This document shows positions 53,797-62,869 of a stretch of DNA of 64,000 nucleotides, one piece after another; the first letter of the stretch is position 1; the number at the start of each line of letters is the position of its first letter. The notes under the pieces were generated by a model, which saw nothing but the letters and a program-made list of their open reading frames with translations, ran no database searches and had not been told where the DNA came from. The stretch lies in assembly GCF_024166365.1 (NCBI RefSeq), contig NC_064831.1, forward strand, positions 54,065,768 through 54,129,767, read 5' to 3'. The DNA comes from Elephas maximus indicus (taxonomy: Eukaryota > Chordata > Mammalia > Proboscidea > Elephantidae). The translations under genes were made by a program, and so were the position numbers.

Positions 53797-54387
53797 ATGT
53801 CCAGTTTTGATGCTTTCTAAACAAATGGGCCTATCATTCTTTTTTTTTTTTTTTTTTTAAGGAAAGTCCCTTTGGGAAAACTGTAAAACAGATGTCTGGA
53901 ACCCAATCCTTTTCCATTTGTAGGGTGTGGCATTGAGTTGATGGTGCTGAGTAAAAATAGGACTACTTAAAAATGTTTGCATAAGGACAAAAATTAGGAA
54001 AGAAGTTTACAATTTTTCTCAATTACTCCCAGGTCCTCTCACCATGGATTGCATTGTACCCAGCAGCAAGGCCAGGGGTTCAGCCGAAAGGCCTGCCTGC
54101 TGCCTGTCACGTGCCTTCTCAAGTCCTATTCTATTTCCCCTGGCCTGAGCCAGCTGGAAATCCAAGGTCGATCAACTTTAGCCAAATACATCCTAGACCA
54201 AGCCTGGCTATGACAATAAAAATAACTTGAGCTCTACTGATTAGTAACTTTTTAGTATGAGTCAGAGCCAAACAATAAAAAAGTAAGCTGGGGAAAAGTC
54301 CACCTGTCATTAACAGGGATTTTCAGAGGGAGAGAGGCCTGGGAAGGGATACAGCTCAGCCAGGGCCATGTGGATGTTCCAGGCTTG

Positions 54388-54620
54388 CTGTTGTGTGGCA
54401 TCAAGTAGAACGGCCCCACAAGGCTTCCCAGGCTGTAATCTTTTTTTTAATTTCTGATTCAAAAATTTGTATACATATTGTTTTGTGACACTGGTTGCAA
54501 TCCCTATAATCTTCCTGGGAACAGGTCTCTAGGTCTTTTCTCCCATGGAGCTGCTGGAGGGCTCAGACCACCTACCATTTGATTAGCAGCCAAGAGCTTA
54601 ACCATCACGTCACCAGGGCT
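54388..54620 (-). mobile_element. AfroSINE split by a tiny L1
   Basis: Minus-strand SINE (TTGTGTGGCATCAAGTAGAA to the head GTCACCAGGGCT). Interrupted at 54443-54506. Confidence 0.82.
54443..54506 (-). mobile_element. 64-bp tail-only L1 insertion
   Basis: TTTTTTAATTTCTGATTCAA then AAAATTTGTATACATATTGT is an L1 3' end. TAATCTT at 54436-54442 and 54507-54513 is the target duplication and is SINE sequence. Confidence 0.82.
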
Positions 54621-54959
54621 TTCTGTTTCAAAGCCTGAGCAAGAGCAGGAATCAACAAGAGCTCAGGCTGAAGAAAGAGGACCCAGGGTGTGTGTGGAGG
54701 GATGGGGGAGCTGCAGGGGCTGTGCTGTCTGTGGGGCTGAGCGTGGTGCATCCTGAGGCTGATGGGGCTGCCAGTCTCAGGCAGCTGCCCTCCAGCCCCT
54801 TCCTGAGCAGGGAGCCCCTCCCATCCTGACTTGTGCCATCCCAGACACTGCTGGACCCCTTCACTGTGCTCCGTGAATGGTGGGGAGAGGCTATCCAGGG
54901 AACCCCTACCAGTTGAAATACTAACGCACACTGGCTCTGCATTCTAAAATCTACAAAAG

Positions 54960-55210
54960 GATTTTAAACACCACTGCTAATAATTGCTAACACTTGTTCT
55001 AAGAATATATCATTATTTAATCCACATGATTACCCTTTGAGGTCCCCCCAGTGCCATTGAGTCAATTCCTACTCATAGGGACTATTATTAACCCCATTTT
55101 ACAAATGAGGCAATTTTGGCACAGAGAGGTTAAGTGATGTCTCCAAGGTCACACAGCTAGTAAATGCAGATTTGAATCCTGACAGTCTGGCTTCAGAGGC
55201 CACACTCTTG
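54960..55210 (-). repeat. MIR SINE remnant with a SINE-tail scrap
   Basis: CCCATTTTACAAATGAGGCA and CACACAGCTAGTAAATGCAG are antisense MIR. A 35-bp AfroSINE tail scrap (GTGCCATTGAGTCAATTCCT) lies at about 55050-55083 within it. Confidence 0.8.
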
Positions 55211-55395
55211 ACCAGTATATCATAAGCCTCTCCTTTTAAATGTACATAAAACTATAACAAGCTAATCAATATGTCATCTAAATCCTGTTATTAATATCCT
55301 TGATAATTCTAATCTAAAGCAAAACAGAAATGGAAAAGTGGAAAACAGAATCAGAAACTCCCATTCTAAAGTAGATTTGTGGACTGTCAGGAACA

Positions 55396-55558
55396 ATGGT
55401 GGTGTAGTGGTTAAGAGCTCGGCTACTAACCAAAAGGTTGGCAGTTTGAATCTTCCAGCCACTCCTTGGAAACCCTATGGGGCAGTTCTGCTCTGTCCTA
55501 TAGGGTCACTACGAGTCAGGATTAACTTGATGGTAACAGGTTTCGTTTGGTTTTTTTG
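55396..55558 (+). mobile_element. AfroSINE
   Basis: Slightly 5'-truncated (ATGGTGGTGTAGTGGTTAAG) with tail ACTACGAGTCAGGATTAACT and a GTTTCGTTTGGTTTTTTT end. It lies in the DAPK2 intron, antisense to the gene and 340 bp from the next exon. Confidence 0.9.
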
Positions 55559-55897
55559 AGGTAGCATCATTATCCAGAGTCCCCACGGTCCCCAGTGGGC
55601 TGGGGAAAGGCTGGGGGTTGTGGAGTGGCAGCAGCAGCTCTTTTGGAGCCCCCGCCCCGCCCCCAGAAAAGAATTTGAGAACCTCCAAAAGTTCACCCTG
55701 CCGGGTCAGAGAACTCCCTTCCAGAACCACCCCAGAGGGCCTCCCTGAACACATGGCTTCTTCTGACCACGCTCCAGCCTCCAGTGCAGCAGAGAACCAG
55801 ACCAGTGGGAGCTGGCTGGAAACAGTTAAAAGCCACCTGTCTCAGGGGGCAGGGGCAGGGGCGGGGGCTCCAGGAAGAGGGCACTGCATTTACCCAC

Positions 55898-55981
55898 CAG
55901 GTCCTCATCTGGCCTCAGGTGCACCTTCTTCATCAGGGAGCGGGTGAGGTGGTTACACAAGGAGACAATGCTGAAGGACAG
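55898..55981 (-). CDS. DAPK2: DAPK2 penultimate coding exon
   Basis: Reading minus, CAG acceptor at 55984-55982, then 28 codons in phase 0 and donor GTGGGT. The product is LSFSIVSLCNHLTRSLMKKV followed by HLRPDEDL. Together with the end of the preceding exon (VRRRWK) this forms the basic amphipathic calmodulin-binding helix of the DAPK autoregulatory domain. By alignment its second residue, Ser, is the counterpart of human Ser318, the autophosphorylation site controlled by calmodulin; it is present. The exon is 112 bp from its upstream neighbour. Confidence 0.95.
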
Positions 55982-56093
55982 CTGAAAGGAAGAAGAGAGA
56001 AGGAACCGCAGGTGAGACTGTGCACGGAGACCTGGGGAGACACCAGGAGCCCCGCCTGTGCCCCCTTTTCCCCCCACCCCGACCCTGACATAC
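55982..56093 (-). other. DAPK2: DAPK2 short intron (112 bp)
   Basis: Donor GTATGTC at 56093 and acceptor CTTTCAG ending at 55982, phase 0. C- and G-rich with no repeat. Confidence 0.92.
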
Positions 56094-56183
56094 CTTCCAT
56101 CGCCGGCGCACATACTGCTTCTTGAAGTTCTCCAAGTTGATCAGGGACTCCCTGCGCACCATGGCTTGCTGGTTGTCCACGGG
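56094..56183 (-). CDS. DAPK2: DAPK2 antepenultimate coding exon
   Basis: Reading minus, TCTCTCAG acceptor, then 30 codons in phase 0 and donor GTATGTC. The product is PVDNQQAMVRRESLINLENF followed by KKQYVRRRWK. It follows directly on the end of the kinase domain. The MVRRES sequence includes the counterpart of human Ser299, reported as a cGMP-dependent kinase site. From memory human has VVNLENFRKQ where this copy has LINLENFKKQ, conservative differences. Upstream kinase exons (ending near HPWIT in human) were not found and should lie beyond 64000. Confidence 0.95.
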
Positions 56184-56583
56184 CTGAGAGACAAAGCAAG
56201 GAGTGGTGGATGACGCTGGCCTTTTAATGGCACCCCCATCTTTGCAGAACCCCCAACCACACACAGTCCTTCGCCCGACCCTGGCGCCTCCTCACCGGGC
56301 AGGGCGTGCAGCCGGAGCATAGCAATATGGCCACACGGCTACAGATGTCTCAGCTATTCAGGAGATGCCCTTGGTGCCCCTGAGCTATTATTACCTCAGC
56401 CAGGCACACAAGCCTGTTTGGCAGGAGGCTCAGCCTCTGCTGAAGGGGAAAAGCAGGAGGTAGGGACATTAATCACAGGGCCACTTTCAGGGGGACGGTC
56501 ATTTTACACCAGTCCAGGAAGCCCAGCGTACACTGGGCCAGTCCGGGACTTAGCAAAATGGGTGCCTTGTTGGCAGATGGGGC

Positions 56584-56918
56584 ATTGTTAGCTGCCGCAG
56601 TCAGCCCCTGACTCATAGTGACCCCATGCACGATGGAACAAAATGCTGCCTGGTCCTGTGCCATTCCCACGATCAGGTGGGGATTGGACCATTGGATCCA
56701 TACAGTTTTCCCTGGATGGTCTTCAGAAGTAGGTTGCCAAGCCTTTCTTCCTATTTCATCTCAGTCTGGTTGTTCTGCTGAAAGCTGTTCAGCATCATAG
56801 CAACATGCAAGCCTCCACTGACAGATGGGTGGTGGCTGCACATAAAGTGCACTGGCCAGGAATCGAACCTGTGTTTCCTGCATGGAAGGTGAGAATTCTA
56901 TCCCTGAACCACTAATGC
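56584..56918 (-). mobile_element. tRNA-Gly-derived SINE with RTE-like tail
   Basis: On the minus strand the head reads GCATTAGTGGTTCAGGGATA, then GAATTCTCACCTTCCATGCA and B box GGTTCGATT (complement of 56861-56869), clearly tRNA-Gly-like. About 90 bases at its 3' end align with the RTE LINE end at 62220-62316 (GGCACAGGACCAGGCAGCAT, CATGGGGTCACTATGAGTCA). The CCA end and a processed tRNA fold are not preserved, so it is a SINE and not a tRNA gene. Confidence 0.85.
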
Positions 56919-56939
56919 AACCCAGAGAGGGCATTACCC

Positions 56940-57129
56940 AGTTGCCATCAAGTCAATTCTGACTTGTGGCAACCCCAGGGTTGCAGGGTAGAACTGCGCT
57001 CCATAGGGTTTTCATGGCTGTAACCTTTCAGAAGCAGATGGCCAGGCCTTTCTTCCCAGGCACCACTGGGTGGGTTCAAGCTGCTCACCTTTTATTTAGT
57101 AGCTGAGCAAGTAACTATTTGTGCCACCC
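56940..57129 (-). mobile_element. AfroSINE (long-body form)
   Basis: AGTTGCCATCAAGTCAATTC, GAAGCAGATGGCCAGGCCTT and a TTGTGCCACCCAGA head. It lies just downstream of the tRNA-Gly SINE in the same orientation. Confidence 0.88.
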
Positions 57130-57214
57130 AGACAGGGCATAAGTACTCCACTAAAAAATAAATTGAAGGCAACAGTGACATCAATGGGAATAGAGAAGTG
57201 ACGGGCCAGCAGTC

Positions 57215-57390
57215 AAGGCTCAGCTTAAATCCTGCCTCCTCCAAGAAACACGGCATGGCTTGTTTTAGCCTCAGTTTTCTCATCTGTAATACTGAGCTAT
57301 TAACACCATGTCACTGGGTTGTTTGTTAGGGATTAAATGAATACAGGTATGTAAGGTGTTAGCACTGCTCAGTTAATAGCAATAAATTAT
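57215..57390 (+). repeat. MIR SINE remnant
   Basis: TTTTAGCCTCAGTTTTCTCA, TCTGTAATACTGAGCTATTA and GGGTTGTTTGTTAGGGATTA are MIR 3' phrases. Confidence 0.72.
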
Positions 57391-57514
57391 CATTAGTCTT
57401 CCTGCCCTCTCCGTGCCCTCTTCAATGCTCCCTTTTGTAAAATGAGGTTTTCCTGGGTCAAGAGATGAGCTTCAGGGGTTTTGTGAATCTCCTGAAGTGG
57501 TTTGCAAATTTTAG

Positions 57515-58016
57515 TGTGTAAATTTGGTACACGAGTGTTCATAGCATTGTTGTTCATAGTAGCCAAAAAGTGGAAACAACCCAAATGTCCATCAACTGAG
57601 GAATGGACAAACAAAATGTGACCTATCTATACAATGGAGTAGTATACAGCCATAAAAAGGGATGACCTACTGATACATGCTACAACACAGACGAACCTTG
57701 GAAACCTGGTGCTGAGTGAAAGAAGCCAGACACAAAAGGTCACATATTGTATGATTCCATTGATATGAAATGCCCAGAATAGGCAAGTCCATAGAGACAG
57801 AAGGTAGATTAGGGGTTTCCGGGGGATGGAGGGAGGGAGGAAACGAGGAGTGACTGACTGCTAATGGGTATGGGGTTTCTTTTTGGGGTGGTGAGAAGGT
57901 TCTGGAATTAGATAGTGGTGATGGTTGCATAACTGTGAATATACTAAATGCCACTGAATTGTACACTTTAAAATGGCGGATTCTCTAGTATGTGAATTAT
58001 ATCTCGATAAAAAAAA
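57515..58016 (+). repeat. Old L1M-type 3' end
   Basis: TAGTAGCCAAAAAGTGGAAA, AACCCAAATGTCCATCAACT, ATGGAGTAGTATACAGCCAT and GTGAATATACTAAATGCCAC follow the L1 ORF2 end and an old 3' UTR, finishing with ATAAAAAAAA. It is more diverged than the subfamily A-C copies. Confidence 0.85.
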
Positions 58017-58444
58017 GTAGTGTGTATGTACAGACAAGCATTTCTTCTGAGGACAATCAGTGGCTTTCATCGATTCTTAAGGACTCCATGACCTCAAGAA
58101 AATGAAGAACTGCCCGGAAGGATACACAAAGTCCCATCCGGCTCTGTGAGTTCTCTTCCCTCTTACAGCCTTATCCCTGCCATACCTCATTTAGCCCCTG
58201 GGTGAGTGCTCAGGGAGGTGGCTCACTGATTCCCGAGTCCTGGCCTTGTCTCCTAAATACACTTGCAGGGACCTCCATCCATTCTTGCTTATTGTTCTTC
58301 ATAAACAACATGAAGAGGCTGTTAGGCACTAGGAGGAGGCCAGTGCATATTGTGACCCATTCTGCTTTGCACTTGACATCTTCTGTCAGGAGGCCACTGC
58401 CATGTCCCCACCTCCCACCCCTGGAAGGCCTCTGTGATGAATAA

Positions 58445-58998
58445 TGTTGTATGTCAACTTGGGTGGGCCATGATCCTCAATGGTTTGGTAATTATGATGT
58501 AGTCTGGCAGCTTTTTAATGATGTAATCATCTCCATAATAAGATCTGATATAATGTGATCACCTCCATGATGAGATCTGTTGTGAGCAGACTGTTAAAAA
58601 GGAGTTTCCTTGGGGGTGTGGCCTGCATCCAATATAGGTGGACTTACTGGCAAGGCTTGCTGGCTTTTGTTTGGTCTGGATCCTGCAGCTGGCTCCTGTT
58701 CATCTGACCTCCAGTTCTTGGGACTTGAGCTAGCACCTTACCTGCCATCTTTCTGGCTAATCTTGGACACGTTGGCCTCCACAGCCTGTGAGCCAGAGGC
58801 CTGCTATCTGACCTTCCCATCTTAGATTCACCAGCACTTGTGGCTACATGAGTCAGGAGAAACTTCCAGCCTGACCCACAGACTTGGGACTTTCCAGCTT
58901 CTACAACTGCATGAGCCACTTTCTTTATATAAATCTTTTTTTATATATATTTATAAGCTGCGCTGGTTTTGCTTCTCTAGAGAACCCAACTTAAGACA
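58445..58998 (+). repeat. LTR- or DNA-transposon-like repeat, unassigned
   Basis: Begins TGTTGTATGTCAACTTGGGT and ends TTCTCTAGAGAACCCAACTT AAGACA (in two parts), an end seen in several old mammalian repeats. No matching target duplication at these borders. I cannot name the family. Confidence 0.45.
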
Positions 58999-58999
58999 C

Positions 59000-59260
59000 C
59001 TCCATGTGTTTCAAAGCCCAGTTCAAATGTGGCTTCCTCCAAGACAGCTTCCAAGAAACTTCTCCCCCCAGGGCGACCAAAGCACACGTGTGCCCCTTTA
59101 CTGTGGATAGAACCTTCTCACCAGCTTTGCAGTGGAGTCTTCCTCGACTGGCAAACAACTAAGGACACAGAAAGTAACTTCTTTCTGTTTATGTCACTGT
59201 TCCATTCCCTGTCTCCCACCCTCACCCAGAGCCTACAACAGTGGGTCCTCAATAGTTGCA
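59000..59260 (+). repeat. L2 LINE 3'-end remnant
   Basis: AAAGCCCAGTTCAAATGTGG, CTTCCTCCAAGACAGCTTCC and CAGAGCCTACAACAGTGGGT are ordered L2 phrases. Confidence 0.75.
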
Positions 59261-59529
59261 GGTTAAACTGTTTCCCTGAGCTGCTGAAGAGACAAACTGG
59301 AATGAAATCCCAGGACCTGGGACCTGCCCACTCCCACTGCTGAGAGGCCCAGGTCCCTGACCAGCCCCATCACTGACAGACCAAGGAAGCCCTCGCTATG
59401 GCTCTTTGTGGGGAGCAGCGAGGTGTGGCGTTCTGTGGAGGCTCAGGGAGCAGGGAGGAGAGTGCAAACTGGATGGGGGTGGGGGAGGAGAAAGCTGGGG
59501 CCATTCACCCTCCAAAACTGGAGTTCAGT

Positions 59530-59620
59530 GGTTAGGGCCCAAGAGGACAGGAGGGGAAAGAGAGGAGGGGAGGGAAGGACAACACAGAGAAGGAGGAGAA
59601 GAGAAAAAAATGAGGGTGCT
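59530..59620 (+). repeat. Purine-rich tract
   Basis: GGAGGGGAAAGAGAGGAGGG and AAGGAGGAGAAGAGAAAAAA, interrupted by ACAACACA. It produces spurious Arg/Glu/Gly-rich open frames. Confidence 0.8.
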
Positions 59621-59764
59621 GAGAGGACCATCAGGCCATCCTTGCCACTCCCCACTCTTTCCTTAGCCACCTGTTACCTCCTCTGCTACACCTGCAAGAC
59701 CAGCTCTGGGTCTAGGTCCACTTGGCAGGGAAACGCAGGAAGCAGAGGGCCATACGCCTGAGTA

Positions 59765-59905
59765 CCAGGCCTGCTCCTCCTCTCAAACCTTCCAGTGGCT
59801 CCCCAGTGCACTGGGGATAGAACCCAACATCCTCATAGAGACCCCAAGGCCTGCACCATCTGCTCCTTTTCCAATCAAATTTCCTAGCTCTCTCCTTCCT
59901 GTACT
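59765..59905 (+). repeat. L2 LINE remnant
   Basis: CCTTCCAGTGGCTCCCCAGT, GGATAGAACCCAACATCCTC and AAGGCCTGCACCATCTGCTC are classic L2 phrases. Confidence 0.82.
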
Positions 59906-59939
59906 TTCGGCTCCACTGACAGGTCAGTTTGATGAGGCA

Positions 59940-61370
59940 AAATTAGTAGACTCTGAGAGTAAAGAGGCCTCTTTTTGTCCACTTAGTTATTGGCACCCTT
60001 GTCCAGGAGAGGATGGGCACTTTGGCCAAACCCCAGGCCTGAAAGGTCAACAAGCAGGCTAGGAGAGTGGTGCCAGGTGCTGAGTAGTGGGACCCAATGA
60101 AGGCCGTTAATGGCAGATGATGCAATTACTTCTAGAGCCTTATCTATACGCTACACACAATGGCATGCACCCCCAGCAGGAGGCCATCCGCTATAAATCT
60201 GTCAGGCCAGCCTTTCCTCATCAATGGGCCTCCCTTGGTTACTAAGAGGCTAGCCAAGTGCTGATGCTGTAGGCTCAGCCTCAAAAGTCAGAGGAGTGTA
60301 AATTCTGTGACAAACTCTGTTCCCAGAAGGAATGTGGCATTACTCCTTTCGATTAAATTGGGGGGAGCGTGGGGGACATGGGGCTCTGCTCTACCTTCTT
60401 CTGATGCTCCCCTCTCTGTAAACACTGTGTTCCATCTAACCAGGTCCTAGGAATGTGGCTGGTGTCTTGGGAAAATGTTGGGAAGGGAGGTGAGAAGAAA
60501 ACAAGCTGTGGCTGAAGTCAGGTTTTGTTTATGCAGATGTGGAGTGTGCTAGGTCAGCAGGGAGAGCCACCGAAGAGATAGACGAAGCAGCCGCCCTCCA
60601 AGGGATCGAAATGGAACCCTTCCTTTCCAGGGGAGGCGCCCCCCAGGGATGCTCTCTAAATACCACAACCTCCTCTAGAAACTGTAAACAGATGGCAACT
60701 TTTTAAGCCTCATCCGTGCCATTGCTCCAGCCCCATTCTCCCTGGAAAGCCAGGGCCATCCACCTGGAAACCCACTTGTGTTTCCTGCCCAGGACTGTCA
60801 CTCTGGGCCTCGCTTCTTCACCTGCCTTAGCAAGTCTCTCTGAAGGCGGCCCCCACACCTGTCTCCCTTTCACCGACTGTTTCTATGGCTGGAGCCTGGG
60901 CCCTGCTGGCCTCATCCACCTGTTCTCCCAGGAAAGGAGCACAGGAGACTTATAAAGGAGCCAACAGAGCTGCAGAAAGGCTGTGAATGCAGGTTGTCCC
61001 CCACAGCCAACAAGCCAATGCAAGAAATGCCCATTTTCCTGCCTCTCCTGTTCTCACCTTTCTGAGTTAGGTCTCAACATGTACACATTCTCTTTTAATC
61101 CTCTTCTCTGGGACTGGCAATTTTCTGAGCAATTTTTTTGTCCCCAAGAAAATCTTTAAAAGCTGTCTCTCTGGTATTGTTACAAAAGACAATAGACTTC
61201 AGAGACATAACATCCAAATGTCACATGTGACCTGTGTTTGGACCGTGATTTGAACAAACCAACTATAACAGGGCACCTTTGCAAAAAGTGGGGAAATGAA
61301 AACGAAGGTGATATTAAGGAATTATTGCTGATTTTGTCAGGTGTAAAAATAGCATGGCGGTTATATTACA
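59940..61370. other. DAPK2 intron, no recognised feature
   Basis: Mostly unique-looking sequence and the longest stretch free of recognised repeats in the intron. Could hold conserved non-coding elements, but that cannot be judged from one sequence. Confidence 0.4.
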
Positions 61371-61374
61371 AAGA

Positions 61375-61945
61375 CAAGTCTTTTCACAATAGCCAAAAGG
61401 CAGAAACAACCCAAATGTCCATCCAAGGACGAACGGATATCCATACTGTTGTCTTTGTTGTTGTGCGCCATTGAGTCGATTCTGACTCATAGTGATTCTA
61501 TAGGGCAGAGTAGAACTGCCCATAGGGTTTCCAAGGAGCGACTGGTGGATTCGAACTGCTAACTTTTTGGTTAGCTATCCATATAATGAAATATTATTCA
61601 GACATAAAAAGGAATGAAGTATTGATACGTGCTACAATGGCTAAGCAAAAGAAATCAGTCACAAAGGACCACGCATTGCATGATCCCATTTATAGGAAAT
61701 ATTCAGAAGAAGTAGAGACAGAAAATAGAATAGCGATTGCCAGGGACTTGGGGGTGCCAGAGAAGAATAGGGAGTGACTGCCTAACGGGTGCGCGATGTT
61801 CTCTTGCAGTGACGGAAATGTTTTGGAACTAGACAGGTGGTGGTTGCGCAACACTGTGAATGTCCTAAATGGCCCTGAATTCTTCACTTTACAACGGCGA
61901 ATTTTATGTTACATGAATTCATCTCAACGATTAAAAAAAAAATTT
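61375..61945 (+). repeat. Old L1M-type 3' end split by an AfroSINE
   Basis: Same architecture as 57515-58016: TTCACAATAGCCAAAAGGCA, AACCCAAATGTCCATCCAAG, then after the SINE TAATGAAATATTATTCAGAC and a poly-A end. Confidence 0.82.
61446..61575 (-). mobile_element. AfroSINE with 8-bp target duplication
   Basis: TATCCATA at 61438-61445 and 61576-61583 flanks a minus-strand SINE lacking the first part of its head (stops near TTTTTGGTTAGC). It carries a (TTG)n-like tail. Confidence 0.9.
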
Positions 61946-62040
61946 TTTTTTAAGTCCATGAAAAAGAAAAAAGGAATGTCCTTATCAGTTAGAGCTACAT
62001 GCTAAAAGATTTTTATGAGTTAAATAAACCTAAAGTTTGC

Positions 62041-62316
62041 TCCAGGATCCTCCTGAGAAGCAAAGATGGCGAGACTTTGTCTTACATACTTTGGACACTT
62101 TATCAGCAGGGACCAGTCCCTGGAGAAGGACATCATGCTTGGTAGAGGGTCAGCAAAAAAGAGGAAACCCTCAATGAGATGGATTGACACAGTGGCTGCA
62201 ACAATGGGCTCAAACAGTTGTGAGGATGGCACAGGGCCAGGCAGTGTTTCGTTCTATTGTACATAGGGTTGCTATGAGTCAGACCCAACTCGATGGCACC
62301 TAACAACAAGAAAGTT
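62041..62316 (+). mobile_element. RTE-type LINE 3' end
   Basis: A 5'-truncated fragment reading GCAAAGATGGCGAGACTTTG, CAGGGACCAGTCCCTGGAGA, GAGGAAACCCTCAATGAGAT, and ending GGCACCTAACAACAAG. In translation it retains relics of the RTE ORF end (phrases such as RLCLTYFGHFI and KRKPSMRWIDT). Its last 50 bases (CATAGGGTTGCTATGAGTCA and GACCCAACTCGATGGCACCT) match the tails of the SINEs here. RTE/BovB elements are distinct from L1 and end in short repeats rather than poly-A. Confidence 0.88.
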
Positions 62317-62670
62317 TGCTCTAAAATACTCCACAAAAATTGGTGGAGAGACAGATGAAAGTTGGTTAACCATGTCTTGAATAGTGTTGAAGCTGGTAAT
62401 AGGTACATGGGAAACACCATTTTCTGTGCTTTTGTGCAAATTTTGAAAAATTTCCGTAACAAAAAGTTAAAAGCAAAAACTCTCCCTCTCTTTAGTCTCT
62501 GTGATGGCACCCGGCAGTTCCAGGTTTCTGACCCCAATCGGGGCTCACCCCCTGCAGCAGGGAGGGGTCGGCAAGCAGGGAGCCCTTCCCTGGGAAGGCT
62601 TCTGCTCTCTGCCACCCCCCCTCCCTTTTTGCAATTGGAATTCATCTCTCTCCTGTTTTCTGAAATATTA

Positions 62671-62865
62671 ACCCATTGCTGTGGAGTTGATTGCAAGTCA
62701 TAGTGAACCCATAGGACAGAACAGAACTGCTCCACAGGGTTTCAAAGGCTGTAAATCTTTATGGAAGCATACTGCCACATCTTTCTCCCACAGAGTGGCT
62801 GGTGGGTTGGAGCCACCTTTCTGTTTGCAGACGAGCGCTTAATCACTGTGCCACCAAGGCTCCTT
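62671..62865 (-). mobile_element. AfroSINE (long-body form, diverged)
   Basis: AACCCATTGCTGTGGAGTTG, GGAAGCATACTGCCACATCT and a GTGCCACCAAGGCTCC head. The B box is degraded (GGTTGGAGCC). Confidence 0.87.
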
Positions 62866-62869
62866 ATCT

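Larger units (their letters stand above)
46225..55897 (-). other. DAPK2: DAPK2 last coding intron (9,673 bp)
   Basis: Donor GTGGGT at 55897-55892 and acceptor CAG at 46227-46225, phase 0. The antisense full-length L1 supplies 6,640 bp of it, plus several SINEs. Without those insertions it would be under 3 kb. Confidence 0.88.

Noticed and set aside
56850..56918. tRNA-Gly gene
   Set aside because: The tRNA-like head is fused to an RTE-like body and tail and has mismatches in the stems; it is a SINE head.
62133..62735. 200-codon open frame on the minus strand
   Set aside because: It spans an antisense AfroSINE end, unique intron and the RTE fragment. No motif and no conservation argument.
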